Of a stretch of 64,000 bases of DNA, positions 1 through 10,360 are shown piece by piece (positions within the stretch are counted from its first letter, which is position 1; each line of letters opens with the position of its first letter). Origin of the DNA: Acidianus brierleyi (GTDB taxonomy: Archaea > Thermoproteota > Thermoprotei_A > Sulfolobales > Sulfolobaceae); the NCBI RefSeq assembly GCF_003201835.2, contig NZ_CP029289.2:1178001-1242000 (forward strand), given 5' to 3'. Made by a program: the position numbers and the translations under genes. The notes beneath the pieces are model-generated. The model saw only the letters and a list, made by a program, of their open reading frames with translations. It was not told the DNA's origin and made no database searches.

Positions 1-1
1 A

Positions 2-388
2 CTAGGTAAATCCGCAATTGATAGACAAATTCCTTTAACTCTGGTTAACGAAAGTAACGGAACTTACGTGTATTTCGGTAAACAATTTGTTGATTATGTA
101 GAAATAGAAGATTATTATTTTGTTAATAGCACTGGTGTTCCTTCCAAAATTGAAATAATTCAGATAGGGGAAAATGGAGGTATAGTAAGTGTAACAACTT
201 ACACATTAATTAGGACTAATATTTTTCAGAACGAAACCCCATTTATGCCAAAAGGTTTTAGCTTAGAAAATTCGTCCCTTAAATTACCAAATCAATCACT
301 TTCAGATTCTTTAGGTACATACGTTATCCTCTTCAATATTATTGTTATTCCACTACTTTTAACTTTATATAAGGTGAGGAAAAAATGA
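2..388 (+). CDS. C-terminal part of an exported, membrane-anchored protein (5' end outside window)
   Basis: The reading frame is open to the left edge, so this is the tail of a longer protein. The visible part is an Asn/Ser/Thr-rich extracytoplasmic domain with several N-glycosylation sequons. It ends in one hydrophobic segment (about 20 residues, rich in Ile, Val and Leu) and a short basic tail (KVRKK), which is a type I topology with the bulk outside the cell. The last 100 residues resemble the C-terminal half of the protein at 7119-7814: similar spacing of a [DE]x(4)NS[ST]G motif, an NIF-x-N-x-T motif and a terminal membrane helix. The stop overlaps the next start (ATGA), so the two are probably co-transcribed. 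I do not recognise a named family. Confidence 0.7.
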   Translation, partial: LGKSAIDRQIPLTLVNESNGTYVYFGKQFVDYVEIEDYYFVNSTGVPSKIEIIQIGENGGIVSVTTYTLIRTNIFQNETPFMPKGFSLENSSLKLPNQSLSDSLGTYVILFNIIVIPLLLTLYKVRKK

Positions 389-2619
389 AATATAACATTA
401 TAGAAATTTTATTTGTATTAGCTCTAACAGTTATTACTCCAATTGTAGCACTTCATTATTTAATATTCCATGTAGGTTTTATTTATAATAGAGACTCTTA
501 TCCAGCCTTTTATCAAAATGGACCCCAAACAGCACTTTCTTTACTAACTTTTCCTCAAGTAATAGATAATTCTTACATCCCAATAGTAATACTCCTTTAT
601 TTTAAAATAATATCTCCAATGGTAGCGGACTGGGTAAGTTACCTTATTTTCCCATTTGCTATTTCAATTCCTTCTATGTATTGGGCTTCAAGACATTTCC
701 TAAAAAAATTTGAAAAACTCGATTTCTGGAGAACTCTATCAATTTCAATGATTATAGCTTTTCTTTACGCAGTTACCCCAACAGCTTTCTATTTCAGTCA
801 TTGGTCAAATTATGCAGGATTTTACGCATTATTGCCTGCATTAATAGCAGGAGTAGATTACTCAATAGATAAGAAAAGTCCAATAGCTTTGGCATTTTTC
901 TCAAGCCTAACAACTACAGATCCAAGAGGCTTTGTTTTCACTTTATTCATTGTCATAACAATGCTCATTTTCAGAAAGAACGCAAAAATTTTCTTAATCT
1001 CAATACCATTCTATATCCTTATAAATATTAGACTGTTCCTTTATTTATTTATAAATTTCCACCAATACTCAACAATAAGCTTTTCAATATCTCAAGAACA
1101 ACTGTGGTTAAACTACCTTAATTATCCACTCCTAGATTCAATGAGGGGATTAGGTCTTTTCAGACCTTTAGTACCATTTTATTCTGGAAACAAAGAATTA
1201 GATTTCATATTTTCATTCTCCATGATAGAGACAGGGATATTAGGATATATATTCATAAATAATAAAAAGAAAAACATAGCTACATACTTACTTATAATAT
1301 ACTTAATACTTGTTCTCGTTATTTCATCATATTTCCCATTCTTTGGAAATTCTATACAACTTAACGTACTTTACCCTCTCTTAAATTACCTTTCAAATGG
1401 ATGGGCTTACCAATATTTATGGATATTTCTTCCAACGTATCTTTCAGAAATGGTTTTAGCTCCAATATTTCTCTTAAGCGCTTTAGTTCTAGCAAAACTA
1501 AGTAAAAACAAATTACTTATACCATTAATGATTTTTATAATAGTTTCACAATTAGCGTTCTCCGCACCTACAATAGCAAGTGGAAATTATTTCAATAATT
1601 ATTTACCTCAAACGCCTCCGCAGTCATTAATTCAAGTAGCCGACTTTTTAGAAAATCACGGAGAAGGTAACGTAATAACTTTAGGAAACGTAAACCCAGA
1701 CATAAAAAACTTTTACGGGGTTTTACCGAGAGAAATAAGTTTACCATTCAATATTCTAGAATATAATAATACTGCAAAAATATTGAATGCCTTTGGAGTA
1801 CAATACGTGGTAACGCCACAAGATTTTAACTTCAATCAAAATGATTTTAAAGAAGTTTTCAACAATAATGAATTTATCATATATCAAAACGAAGATTTCA
1901 ACTATAAAATAAATTCACCAATATATTTGTATAATTTCCCTCAAGATGTAGAGTATTTAAATAATTCTAATGCTCTTCCGTTTTATTTAATGTATTCAAT
2001 ACCGCCAAAATATTTAGGGGGAATAATAGGTAATTATACTCAAGCTGAGTACATAGCTTTTAAGGCATATAAAGCTGGAATATATCCCATTAATCTTAAA
2101 GTCAAACATTTACCTTCTCCAACAAATTTTACTAACTCTATTCCAGTAAATGTAAATGATATAAATATTCTTTCAAATTATCCTGGTATATCTTTTATTA
2201 CAGTAGGAAGCCCTTCCAGCCTTAATATCAAAGTTAAACCCGGATTTTATACGGTAATAATTGAGTATATTACTACACTGAATGGAGGAACTTTCTGCCT
2301 AAGTAATGGAAGCGTAAAACTTGGAGTAAGCACATCCTCTTTTTACAATAATATTAACTTTACTATACTAGGAAATATTTCTACTAACGGAAATTTAACT
2401 CTGTCATTTAGAGGAAATTATCAATCCTACTTATTAGGAATAATTCTCGTGCCTAAAAATGAAAATTTTAATGTAGATTCTCACGTAGATTCCCAAAACA
2501 TTACGTCTCTTTCATATTCCGGAAACGGATTAGGAAGAATTTATGGAGAAGAAGATAAAGAATCTTTAATCCCAATTTACATAAACGTCATAACATTTTT
2601 AATTGTAATTTTTATAGTC

Positions 2620-2649
<30 letters not shown>
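385..2649 (+). CDS. Large polytopic membrane protein, GT-C-like architecture
   Basis: A 754-residue protein. The N-terminal half has roughly ten or more hydrophobic segments, followed by a long extracytoplasmic region rich in Asn sequons (from about residue 400) and a final membrane helix at the C terminus. An acidic residue (NRDSY) lies in the first outer loop, and a segment of the type 'FGVQYVV' follows the membrane part. Both features are common in GT-C fold glycosyltransferases and YfhO-like proteins. That resemblance is by architecture only and the function is inferred, not shown. Its start overlaps the stop of the preceding exported protein by 4 bp, which suggests a two-gene operon. The 3' end overlaps the opposite-strand zinc-finger gene by 30 bp. 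Confidence 0.75.
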
Positions 2650-3443
<794 letters not shown>

Positions 3444-3813
3444 TTAATCACAATATTAAAGTAAGATAAATTAAAGAAAGGAATCCAATAATACTCAAGT
3501 TACTTAGATGAGACCCAAATAGAAGAAGATTAAAATTGATAACGTATAAAGAGCAAAAAGAGATTTAAAAGAAGTATTGTACAATTATAAAATAATAATA
3601 TGTAAAAATTGAATAATAATATATTTATTCCAATTAAAGCTCTTTTACTATATCGCATAAAAGTGCTATCATAAAGGAATACTACTAATATTACCTCTCT
3701 ATTCTAGAGTATAATTATAAAAAAAGCTATAAAATCAGATTTATATTATAAAAAATCTAAATATATAGTATACAAATAATATTTATAATTTAAATAAAAA
3801 ATTATTTAGCGTT
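3444..3813. other. Intergenic gap, AT-rich
   Basis: About 370 bases of very AT-rich DNA between the hypothetical gene (reading left) and the end of the pilin gene (also reading left). I see several TATA-like stretches that could serve the 2913-3443 gene, but no ORF of note, no GC-rich structured RNA and no clear repeat. Confidence 0.5.
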
Positions 3814-4242
3814 TTACGTTGTAGTATATACTGCAGCAACTGCTACTGATTGCCCATCGTTTAAACCTAAATCAATAGTATATGTCTGCCCTGGTGTCGG
3901 CGTAAAGCCAGTAGGTAAAGTTATACTAATGAGATTATTGCCAGAAGATAAGGCTGTAGAAACACTTGTAGTATAACCGTCTACTGACACTGAAACCACA
4001 GTTGCACTACCAGTACTATCTAATACTACAGTTAATGTATATTGGCCGGTGTTGCCAATTTCGCTAATGCTTCCAGTACCAGCTGCGGTAACACTGGGCG
4101 TTGAAGTAACTGCCCCAAATATTCCGAATACAAATCCTACTACTACAATAGCAATAGCTACGCTCGCTATAACTAAAATTAAAGCAGTTACAGCTCCTGA
4201 TAATCCTTTTTGATTCCTTCTTTTTCTATTTATAGTTTTCAT
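3814..4242 (-). CDS. Type IV pilin (AapB-like adhesion pilin)
   Basis: The protein begins with a short basic leader (MKTINRKRRNQKG) followed by a long uninterrupted hydrophobic helix (LSGAVTALILVIASVAIAIV). This is the class III signal peptide cut by the archaeal prepilin peptidase PibD, with cleavage expected after KG. The mature part is a small Thr/Ser/Val-rich beta domain, as in Sulfolobus adhesion pilins, whose first residues after cleavage (LSGAVTALILVIAS) are typical. I chose the ATG at 4242 rather than the in-frame TTG at 4251. Motifs of the head domain (VDGYTTSVS, LNDGQSV) recur in the second pilin at 6741-7136, so the two are paralogues. No assembly ATPase or platform gene is in the window, so the secretion machinery must be encoded elsewhere. 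Confidence 0.85.
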   Translation of the reverse strand: MKTINRKRRNQKGLSGAVTALILVIASVAIAIVVVGFVFGIFGAVTSTPSVTAAGTGSISEIGNTGQYTLTVVLDSTGSATVVSVSVDGYTTSVSTALSSGNNLISITLPTGFTPTPGQTYTIDLGLNDGQSVAVAAVYTTT

Positions 4243-5064
4243 CTTTCTCAACTTATATAAGGCTAATGTTCTATAAAAATTTTTCGCAATTATATACGTT
4301 GTGGTTGCTTCGAGTCTGGGACAAAAAATTTAGATACCCTCTTATTTTGTATTATGAACCTATGAATAAGAAGTTAACTCAGAGGGACTTTGACAACTTT
4401 AAGGAGTCCATATGGGACTTGATAAAGTTGTACAAGGAAAGCAAGCTCAGTAAGATGGGGAGCTATGAGGAGAGCAAGGAGGAGAGGTTAGGTTAAGGAA
4501 GTTCGGTCAAGAGTTAAAACAAGACTTGAAGGAAGCAGCAAAATTCGTGAAGGTCAGGAAAGGGCAAGGAAGGAGAAGCAAATTGACCCCAAAAGAGAAG
4601 GCGTACATACTAATACTCAAGGAATACTTAGGCTTATCGAACAGGGAGACTGCAGAAATGGCGTCACTACTGAACGAAGGAGGAGATAAGCTACAAGACC
4701 GTGGAGAGGTTATACTCCAACCCAGACGTCTTCGTTATCCTCTACAACCTGCTCTCAAAGACCGTAGAAGGGCTCAGAGTAGACGCTGTCATTGACGGGA
4801 CCGGTTACTCCCTAATAATAAGCAAGCATTACAGGACTGAGAGGGAGAGGTCAGGAGAAGAGGTTAAGGAATGGAAGGACTTCATGTACTCCTTCTTCAT
4901 CTTCGGCCTGGGCAGTAACTTGATTGTCGACGGTTATTCGCTCAAGAGTGAAAGGGAAGCCTATGAGATGACCCTCAAGATCCTGAGGGAACTTGGCGTA
5001 CAAGTGGACTCTTTGAGTGCCGACAAGTACTATGGTAAGTCGACCCTTGATGACTTCCCTGACT

Positions 5065-6386
5065 GGGGCTACCAGTTATAGTTGTGTAAGAAAATATATA
5101 AGCAGAAGGTTAAAAATCTTCATCAAGGCTCACCTGGAACCTCGAAGCGTGGAGTTGTTTGAGGTGATATGAGTGATGCCTTATCACCAACATGGGCCTG
5201 AACTTCCATCGGGAGTTGCTTTCCTGTATAGAGACGTAGAGGTAGACCTCCAAGGAGCGAAGAGAGGGAAAGTAACCTCCAAGCTCTTCCTCGAACCTAG
5301 CTAGGATCGAGTTGAAGCTCTCCGACGTATTGTTGGTATAGAAGTAGTGTCTAACCTCCCTAGGGAAGTTGAGGAAGGCGCAGTACTTGTCAGCAGCGTC
5401 AAGAAGCCTCTTGGCTCTGGCTGGAGAGAAGGGTTGGACGAGTTGGCTGAGGGATGAGATAGCCTTCCTTCCCTCCTCCACGTTCCTGGAGGACTTTAGG
5501 TCCCTAACTCTAATCATGAGTTCCTCCTTCTCCTTGTCCGGGAGGACTCTCATGATGTTCCTAACCATGTGGGTTATGTAGAGCTGGTGTTAAGGGGAGG
5601 GGAAGAGCGTGGACACGACGCGATTAAGTCCCGAGAAGTCGTCGCGCACTATTACGTCAACCCTGCTGACTCCCTTGCTCACGAGTCCGCCCAGGAAGGA
5701 CTTCCAACCGTCAAGATCCTTCCTATCCCTAACTTCGTAGTCCAAAACGAACTTGTTCCCCTCTAAGTCAACTCCTATGGCAATGTAAACGGCTCTCTCC
5801 ATAATCGACTCGTTGATTCTGACCTTTACGAACTTCACATCGACGTAAAGGGCCAAGAGATCGTGAGGTAGTTCGCGGTTCTTGAATTCCTTGAGTTTAT
5901 TGGATATTCTCTCGGCAACCCGATCCATACGATCTCACTATACGGTATTCCCTTAGCTGCTAACACGGCCTTAACTTGGCCCGCAGGCATGCCTGAAAGA
6001 ACGAGCTGCTGGAGGAACTCCTCGTAATCCGGGCTCGTCCTTTCGTACTTCTCCGGAAGGATCTTGGGTCTGAAGCCACCCTTTCTGGTTCTCGATACTC
6101 TGAGCCTTAATACTCCGTTTCCAGTCCCCAAATACCTGAAGTACGTTCCGTTCTTGTCGTTATCCTCAACTTCCAAGTAGGCCTCCCTCTCTTCCATCAT
6201 GGCCTCTTGCAAGATTATCTCCTCTATCTCCCTTAGGCTAACTCCTTCCTTGACTGCCTTCTCTCTTATTTTCTCCATTACCTTCATGGTATTACTCTCC
6301 CTTATAGTATTACCCCCTCTGGGGTTATTTTTACTTTTTACCATTATTTTTCACCTTTGACTACCACAACTATAACTGGTAGCCCC
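5065..6386. mobile_element. Degenerate IS256 (Mutator)-like element nested in the IS5-like element
   Basis: Bounded by a perfect 22-bp inverted repeat: GGGGCTACCAGTTATAGTTG (+TG) at 5065-5086 and its complement at 6365-6386. Total length is 1322 bp. It carries one IS256-type transposase on the minus strand. No matching 8-9 bp direct repeat is visible next to the ends (CCCTGACT on the left, TCTACTTG on the right), which is unusual for this family. Confidence 0.8.
5110..6344 (-). pseudogene. IS256-family transposase, two frameshifts
   Basis: Three consecutive fragments in different frames make up the about 400-residue Mutator-type transposase. They are 6344 to about 5935 (N-terminal, Asn/Arg-rich start then helical), about 5928-5590 (LYVDVKFVKVR with the first catalytic Asp, and DDFSGLNRVV with the second), and 5568-5110 (TNNTSESFNSILAR, the conserved Glu region near the C terminus). 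The frame breaks are near 5930 and 5575-5595. The second falls in the conserved 'FP...QLxxxH' block, which can be read across the shift. The gene is inactive as it stands. Confidence 0.8.
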
Positions 6387-6711
6387 TCTACTTGATACCT
6401 AAGTCTAACGCTACGATAAAGGGAGGGAAGAGATGGAGGGAGACGGTATTGAGGTTCATGAGGAACCCGTTGGACTATTTGGAGGAGTACTTCAAGCGCG
6501 AGAAGGCAGAGTCTCTGATCTCATCCATCAAGAGAAGGACAGGATGGATTATAAACAAGGTTAGGGAAGAGAGGATCCACCTAACGGTCTTGGCGAGGGT
6601 CATGATTCACGACCTACTGTGGTCAAAAGCGTTAGACTAAAAATCTTAAAATGCTATATAGATTTGGAACCCATTAGACTAATTTGTCCCAGACTCCAAG
6701 ATATAGATAAA

Positions 6712-6719
6712 CTTATATA
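6712..6719 (+). promoter_or_regulatory. Likely TATA box of pilin gene 6741
   Basis: CTTATATA centred about 26 nt before the GTG start at 6741. This spacing predicts a leaderless transcript. It lies just outside the right end of the IS5-like element. Confidence 0.5.
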
Positions 6720-6740
6720 GACTTTTCACAACTAATAATT

Positions 6741-7136
6741 GTGAAGAAAGACAAACGAGCTTTATATACAGGAATTACTGCATTTTTATTAATAGTTGCG
6801 TCAGTTTTAATTACGCTAATAGTCTTATCCTTTGCATACTCCGTATTAGGAGGTTATAATTCTGTGTATCCTATTGTAAAACAATCTGGACCAGGCGAAC
6901 TAAAAAACAATTATTTATATGTATATCTCACTTCTTCTAGAAATATAACAATAATAAGTATTTCAGTAAATGGTTATACTTCGTCTATATCAGTACCTTT
7001 ATCGGAAGGTTCACAATTAGTAAAAATTCCGTTACCTAAAGGATTTTATTATACAAATGGAACATATTATAGTATAAATCTAGGACTTTCTGATGGAGAA
7101 AGTGTTGTAGTATCAGCATCATGTCTTTCTAGTTAA
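6741..7136 (+). CDS. Type IV pilin, second paralogue
   Basis: A 131-residue prepilin-like protein beginning at GTG. The basic leader (MKKDKRA) precedes the hydrophobic helix (LYTGITAFLLIVASVLITLI). The cleavage site is less typical than in the 3814-4242 pilin (RA before LYTG rather than KG before LSGA). The head domain shares SVNGYTSSIS, a proline-containing IPLPKGF strand and LSDGESV with its neighbour, so both come from one duplication. It may be a minor pilin or a diverged copy. The pair is divergent (3814-4242 minus, this one plus) and the nested insertion sequences occupy the space between them. The end overlaps the opposite-strand gene by 18 bp. Confidence 0.8.
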   Translation: MKKDKRALYTGITAFLLIVASVLITLIVLSFAYSVLGGYNSVYPIVKQSGPGELKNNYLYVYLTSSRNITIISISVNGYTSSISVPLSEGSQLVKIPLPKGFYYTNGTYYSINLGLSDGESVVVSASCLSS

Positions 7137-7814
7137 AAGGATTACAAGAACTAAGAGAAGAGCAGTAATTGCAAATATTTTTATCAATTTATAACCAAGA
7201 TTCTCATTAAGTCCAGCTCCCGGTTTTATGGAAATAGGTTTCTTATGCCCAACATGAAATATTGGAAGCGTAGTATTGGAGAATATATTATCTTTCCATA
7301 ATATATCAACACTTTTACTTATTATATTACCATTAGTTTGATAATCTATTGATTTAACGACTACTCCTGAGGAATTAAAATATAATATGAAATCATTCTC
7401 TACTCCTTCTATATATGAGGTTACATAATATTGAAAAAGACCATTTTTAGTCTCATTAAATATTAGAAACCCTTTCCCGTAAGAAATATTTTTACCTAAA
7501 AGTGACGGATTAACATAAAAGAATGCACCATAACTCGACTCGTTTTGTATGCACAGTGTTGAAGGTAAGGTAGTATTCTCACTTAATGCAATTATTGTTG
7601 AATTAACTAGCATAGAACCATTATCAAATACTTTTTCTATTTCTTGGATTATTATAATTTTTTGAACAAAATATTTTGGATAATATATATATGATGTTTC
7701 ATTATATATTAGGAAAGAATCGGGCTTTATAGAATAACTTAAAGAATTAACATTAAAGACATTAAAGAAAAGTATTATGAACATAAATATTAAGAATAAA
7801 CCTAAAATTCTCAT
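7119..7814 (-). CDS. Exported protein with C-terminal membrane anchor
   Basis: A 231-residue protein with an N-terminal hydrophobic signal segment (residues 1-25), an extracytoplasmic domain rich in Asn sequons (many N-x-S/T), and a C-terminal hydrophobic helix ending in RKT. The C-terminal half matches the partial protein at 2-388 in layout and motifs (an F-N-S-S-G turn, a D-x-Ile-F-x-N-x-T motif, then the anchor). They look like members of one surface-protein family. No enzymatic motif is seen. It converges on the pilin gene. Confidence 0.7.
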   Translation of the reverse strand: MRILGLFLIFMFIILFFNVFNVNSLSYSIKPDSFLIYNETSYIYYPKYFVQKIIIIQEIEKVFDNGSMLVNSTIIALSENTTLPSTLCIQNESSYGAFFYVNPSLLGKNISYGKGFLIFNETKNGLFQYYVTSYIEGVENDFILYFNSSGVVVKSIDYQTNGNIISKSVDILWKDNIFSNTTLPIFHVGHKKPISIKPGAGLNENLGYKLIKIFAITALLLVLVILLTRKT

Positions 7815-8002
7815 AATATCTTATATAGAAATTTAAGCTTATATTTTTATGACTAAAAGCTATTTGATCTTCTAAAAACAGATTTTACTATCTTTTCTAC
7901 TGAATTTCTTTAATTCTATAACGCTAAAATTCAATTTAAAATTTCTAATCCTACAATATATTAACTTAGATAATTCCAAATAAATTATTAAGAACTTTAA
8001 AA

Positions 8003-8596
8003 TTAAGATTTGCCTAAAGTTTTTACTAAGGACACTATAATACCCATTCCTTTCTGAAATTCTGGATCTCTAAATGCTGAAATTAAACTTCCTAAAGTAA
8101 CGCTCTGAGGATTTTTCATAGCAGTTGAAAATCCTTCCAAAACTGGAGAAATATTGTTCAGAAATTCAGTGGCCTTAGGTAAGAAATCTAAAAGCAAAGA
8201 AAGTGTTGCACCTAAGTTAACTATCATATCGTCTGTAAGCATGTCCTTAAGAGATTTTAATGCATAAGTCAAGTTAACTAAAGTATCTAAAGCTCCCGAT
8301 TTTCTCATTTCCTCTATTTTTTGCATTAAATAGTTTAATTCTTCACTCTTATCTATAACTTCTGTAACGTCCTCCTTTTTCTCGTTTATCTTATCTACTA
8401 CTAGCGCAATTGATGAAATTTCTTCACCAATGTTTTTTATCGATTCGTCATTTACCATGTCTTTAAGGGATTTCAGGAAAAAGCTTAGATTAACTAAAGT
8501 GTCTAATGTTCCGCTTTCCTTTAGCTGATTTAATTGCTTTATAATCTCGTTTATAGTAGGTAAGTTTTCCATTATTTGTGAAAGATCTTCCGTCAT
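8003..8596 (-). CDS. DUF1641-family protein, partner of SQR-like flavoprotein
   Basis: A 197-residue, all-helical protein with no membrane segment. It contains an internal duplication: a block of the form SGxLDTLVNLxxxLKSLKDM occurs near residues 28-47 and again near 100-119. DUF1641 proteins are typically encoded next to SQR-like or other NAD(P)/FAD oxidoreductases in archaea and bacteria, and their role is not established. The start overlaps the stop of the flavoprotein gene (ATGA, 8593-8596), so the two are translated from one message. Inference: an accessory or assembly subunit of the flavoprotein. Confidence 0.8.
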   Translation of the reverse strand: MTEDLSQIMENLPTINEIIKQLNQLKESGTLDTLVNLSFFLKSLKDMVNDESIKNIGEEISSIALVVDKINEKKEDVTEVIDKSEELNYLMQKIEEMRKSGALDTLVNLTYALKSLKDMLTDDMIVNLGATLSLLLDFLPKATEFLNNISPVLEGFSTAMKNPQSVTLGSLISAFRDPEFQKGMGIIVSLVKTLGKS

Positions 8597-9723
8597 ACTA
8601 TCGCCTTGGCTGTTACAGTCCAGTAAAGTTTATTATACATTAGCTTTCCCCACCAATGCACATAAGACGGCGGTGGGGGTATTGGAGGACTGGAATAGTT
8701 AAATCTTATATATGTTCCACTGTTTAACCCTGTTGCGATGTAGCAGAAAACTGACCCGTCGAACATCTTTTTGCTTTTTGTCCCCCTAATTTCGTTTTCA
8801 ATATTCCCCGCTACTACGTAAGATTCGAAATCTGCAGTTGAGCCTGCCTTAGAGATTGGAAGATCTGTAGTATCCCCAATTACATATACGTCTGAATGAT
8901 CTTTCATTCTTAGGGTAAACTTGTCTGTAGGAACCCAATTTCTTCTATCTCCCAATTCAGAATCACCAATTACTTTTGCTCCAGTATGAGGTGGAACGCC
9001 TATTGCAAGATCAAACTTTACTTTATCTCCTTCTTGAGATTCGATTACATTTTCGTGAACTTCTTTAACGTTAAATGGAGAAATTATCTGAATTCCTCTT
9101 TCTTCAAATATTTTTATCATAACATCGTTTGTTGTCTTTATCCCGAAAATTCCTGGAACTGGATAAGTATAGATTATATTGGTTTTTTCTCTTAATCCCC
9201 TCTTCCTTAAGTAGTCGTCTAACATTAGAGTTATTTCCATTGGAGCTACTGGACATTTGTGAGGAAGTTTTGCTACGTTTATGACTATGTTTCCTCCAGT
9301 AAAGGATTCTAAAGTTTCCCTCAGTTTAATAGCGCTATCGAAATCCCAAGGAGAGTAAACTGACCTATATCCAGGTATTTCGTCCCACTGTAGATGAGAT
9401 CCAGTAGCTATAACCAAGTAATCATATGGATAATCCTTCCCTGCTTTAACCAAGTGATTTTGAACATCTATTTTTTCAATTTCCTTATTAACAAATTTTA
9501 TTCTTCTATCTAATAGTTGCCTTTCTTCTCTTACTAGCTCTGATGAATCTGAAAGACCTATAGACATAAGAAGCTGCCCAGGCTGATATACATGCTTATC
9601 ACTCTTCTCTATTACTTGTATTTCAACTTCTCCCTTATCTATTTCCTCAGATAAACTCCTAGCTAACCTATTTGCAACTATTGTTCCAGATATTCCTCCT
9701 CCTGCTATAACTATTCTCTTCAT
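8593..9723 (-). CDS. Sulfide:quinone oxidoreductase-like flavoprotein
   Basis: A 376-residue FAD protein. The N-terminal dinucleotide-binding motif is GGGISG at residues 8-13, a second ATG signature (VIATGSH) lies near 104-110, and a C-terminal FAD motif (VYVIGDTTD) lies near 279-287. Two cysteines in conserved contexts, Cys157 (LPHKCPVAP) and Cys327 (VFCYIATG), would form the redox disulfide. The third cysteine of classical SQR is not obvious. The aromatic C-terminal tail (YVHWWGKLMYNKLYW) suits monotopic membrane attachment and quinone reduction. Likely reaction: oxidation of sulfide to polysulfide or sulfur with electrons passed to caldariella quinone. It is co-transcribed with the DUF1641 gene and lies near a TusA-like gene. 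The substrate is inferred. Confidence 0.8.
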   Translation of the reverse strand: MKRIVIAGGGISGTIVANRLARSLSEEIDKGEVEIQVIEKSDKHVYQPGQLLMSIGLSDSSELVREERQLLDRRIKFVNKEIEKIDVQNHLVKAGKDYPYDYLVIATGSHLQWDEIPGYRSVYSPWDFDSAIKLRETLESFTGGNIVINVAKLPHKCPVAPMEITLMLDDYLRKRGLREKTNIIYTYPVPGIFGIKTTNDVMIKIFEERGIQIISPFNVKEVHENVIESQEGDKVKFDLAIGVPPHTGAKVIGDSELGDRRNWVPTDKFTLRMKDHSDVYVIGDTTDLPISKAGSTADFESYVVAGNIENEIRGTKSKKMFDGSVFCYIATGLNSGTYIRFNYSSPPIPPPPSYVHWWGKLMYNKLYWTVTAKAIV

Positions 9724-10360
9724 TTACTAACACCTTTAACAAAATTATTTAATAATACATTTTGAGCATTTAAAAAATAATTCTCATTCATATGAGTAAT
9801 GAATATAAAAGTTACTTATAAATTTTTTCTTAAAAATCTTATAAAATTAAAAATAATTGATCAGTTTAAAAATAGGGTTATGTTCACAAGAGAACTAAGA
9901 AGTTAAGGGCAAAGTAGAATAATTTTAGATAAATAGAGTAATAATGGATAATAGTCATAATTATAAGAATTTTAACTGTTGTACTCAATAATTAGAGCAT
10001 AAAGGAATATTTTAGCTGATATCTACTATTTATTGAATTATATTAAGAGTTTTAAAAATGAGCTAATAAAGCCTTATTTTTTAGTTTTTACCTGTTGATA
10101 ATCTGGTTGAAATGAGAAAATATTGAGTAAAAATCTTTATGCTATTTATTTTTTCTATAAAACTACATTATAAGTAATTCTTAGAATTATTTAGATATGA
10201 GGATGATTTGTCCAGTTTTCTAAAGTAGAAGCGAAGATTATATAGAAATTCTGAGGAATAACGAATAAAACATAGAAATTACCTGTTAAACGACTATTAT
10301 AGAAATATACTCGCAATATTCTAGTATATTAGCTTAAAGTGTCTTTTTATTGACTTTTTC
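9724..10360. other. Long AT-rich intergenic gap
   Basis: Nearly 640 bases with no supported gene, lying between the SQR-like gene and the TusA-like gene, both on the minus strand. I see only short AT-rich stretches. The promoter of the SQR-DUF1641 pair should lie within the first 60 bases above 9723. I found no structured GC-rich RNA or clear repeat. Confidence 0.5.

Larger units (their letters stand above)
4362..6640 (+). pseudogene. IS5-like DDE transposase, frameshifted and interrupted
   Basis: The coding remnants run in order. The N-terminal part is 4362-4496 (MNKKLTQRDFDNFKES...). The next piece, in another frame, is about 4497-4680 (a basic KVRKGQGRRSKLTPKEK helix). The third is about 4681-5064 (VDAVIDGTGYSL with a catalytic Asp, and the SADKYYGKS region with another). 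After the inner insertion comes the C-terminal piece 6387-6640 (IPKSNATIKGG, then YFKREKAESLISSIKRRTG with the catalytic Glu). At least two frameshifts (near 4495 and near 4675) plus the insertion make it non-functional. Joining base 5064 directly to 6387 restores the reading frame across the insertion point. Confidence 0.8.
4308..6700. mobile_element. Degenerate IS5-like element (about 1.06 kb) split by an inner element
   Basis: Terminal inverted repeats are visible: GAGTCTGGGACAAA at 4312-4325 and its exact complement at 6683-6696, extendable to about 18 bp with one or two mismatches. Removing the inner element (5065-6386) leaves about 1.06 kb, the size of Sulfolobus ISC1058-type IS5 elements; that assignment is by size and general look only. 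The base composition is clearly richer in G and C than the flanks. No clear target duplication remains at the ends. It sits between two pilin genes. Confidence 0.75.

Noticed and set aside
4266..4361. Upstream extension of the outer transposase ORF
   Set aside because: It starts outside the element's inverted repeat, in the pilin promoter region. The family-like N terminus begins at 4362.
5369..5766. Plus-strand ORFs inside the IS256-like element
   Set aside because: They are antisense to clear transposase fragments and have no family features.
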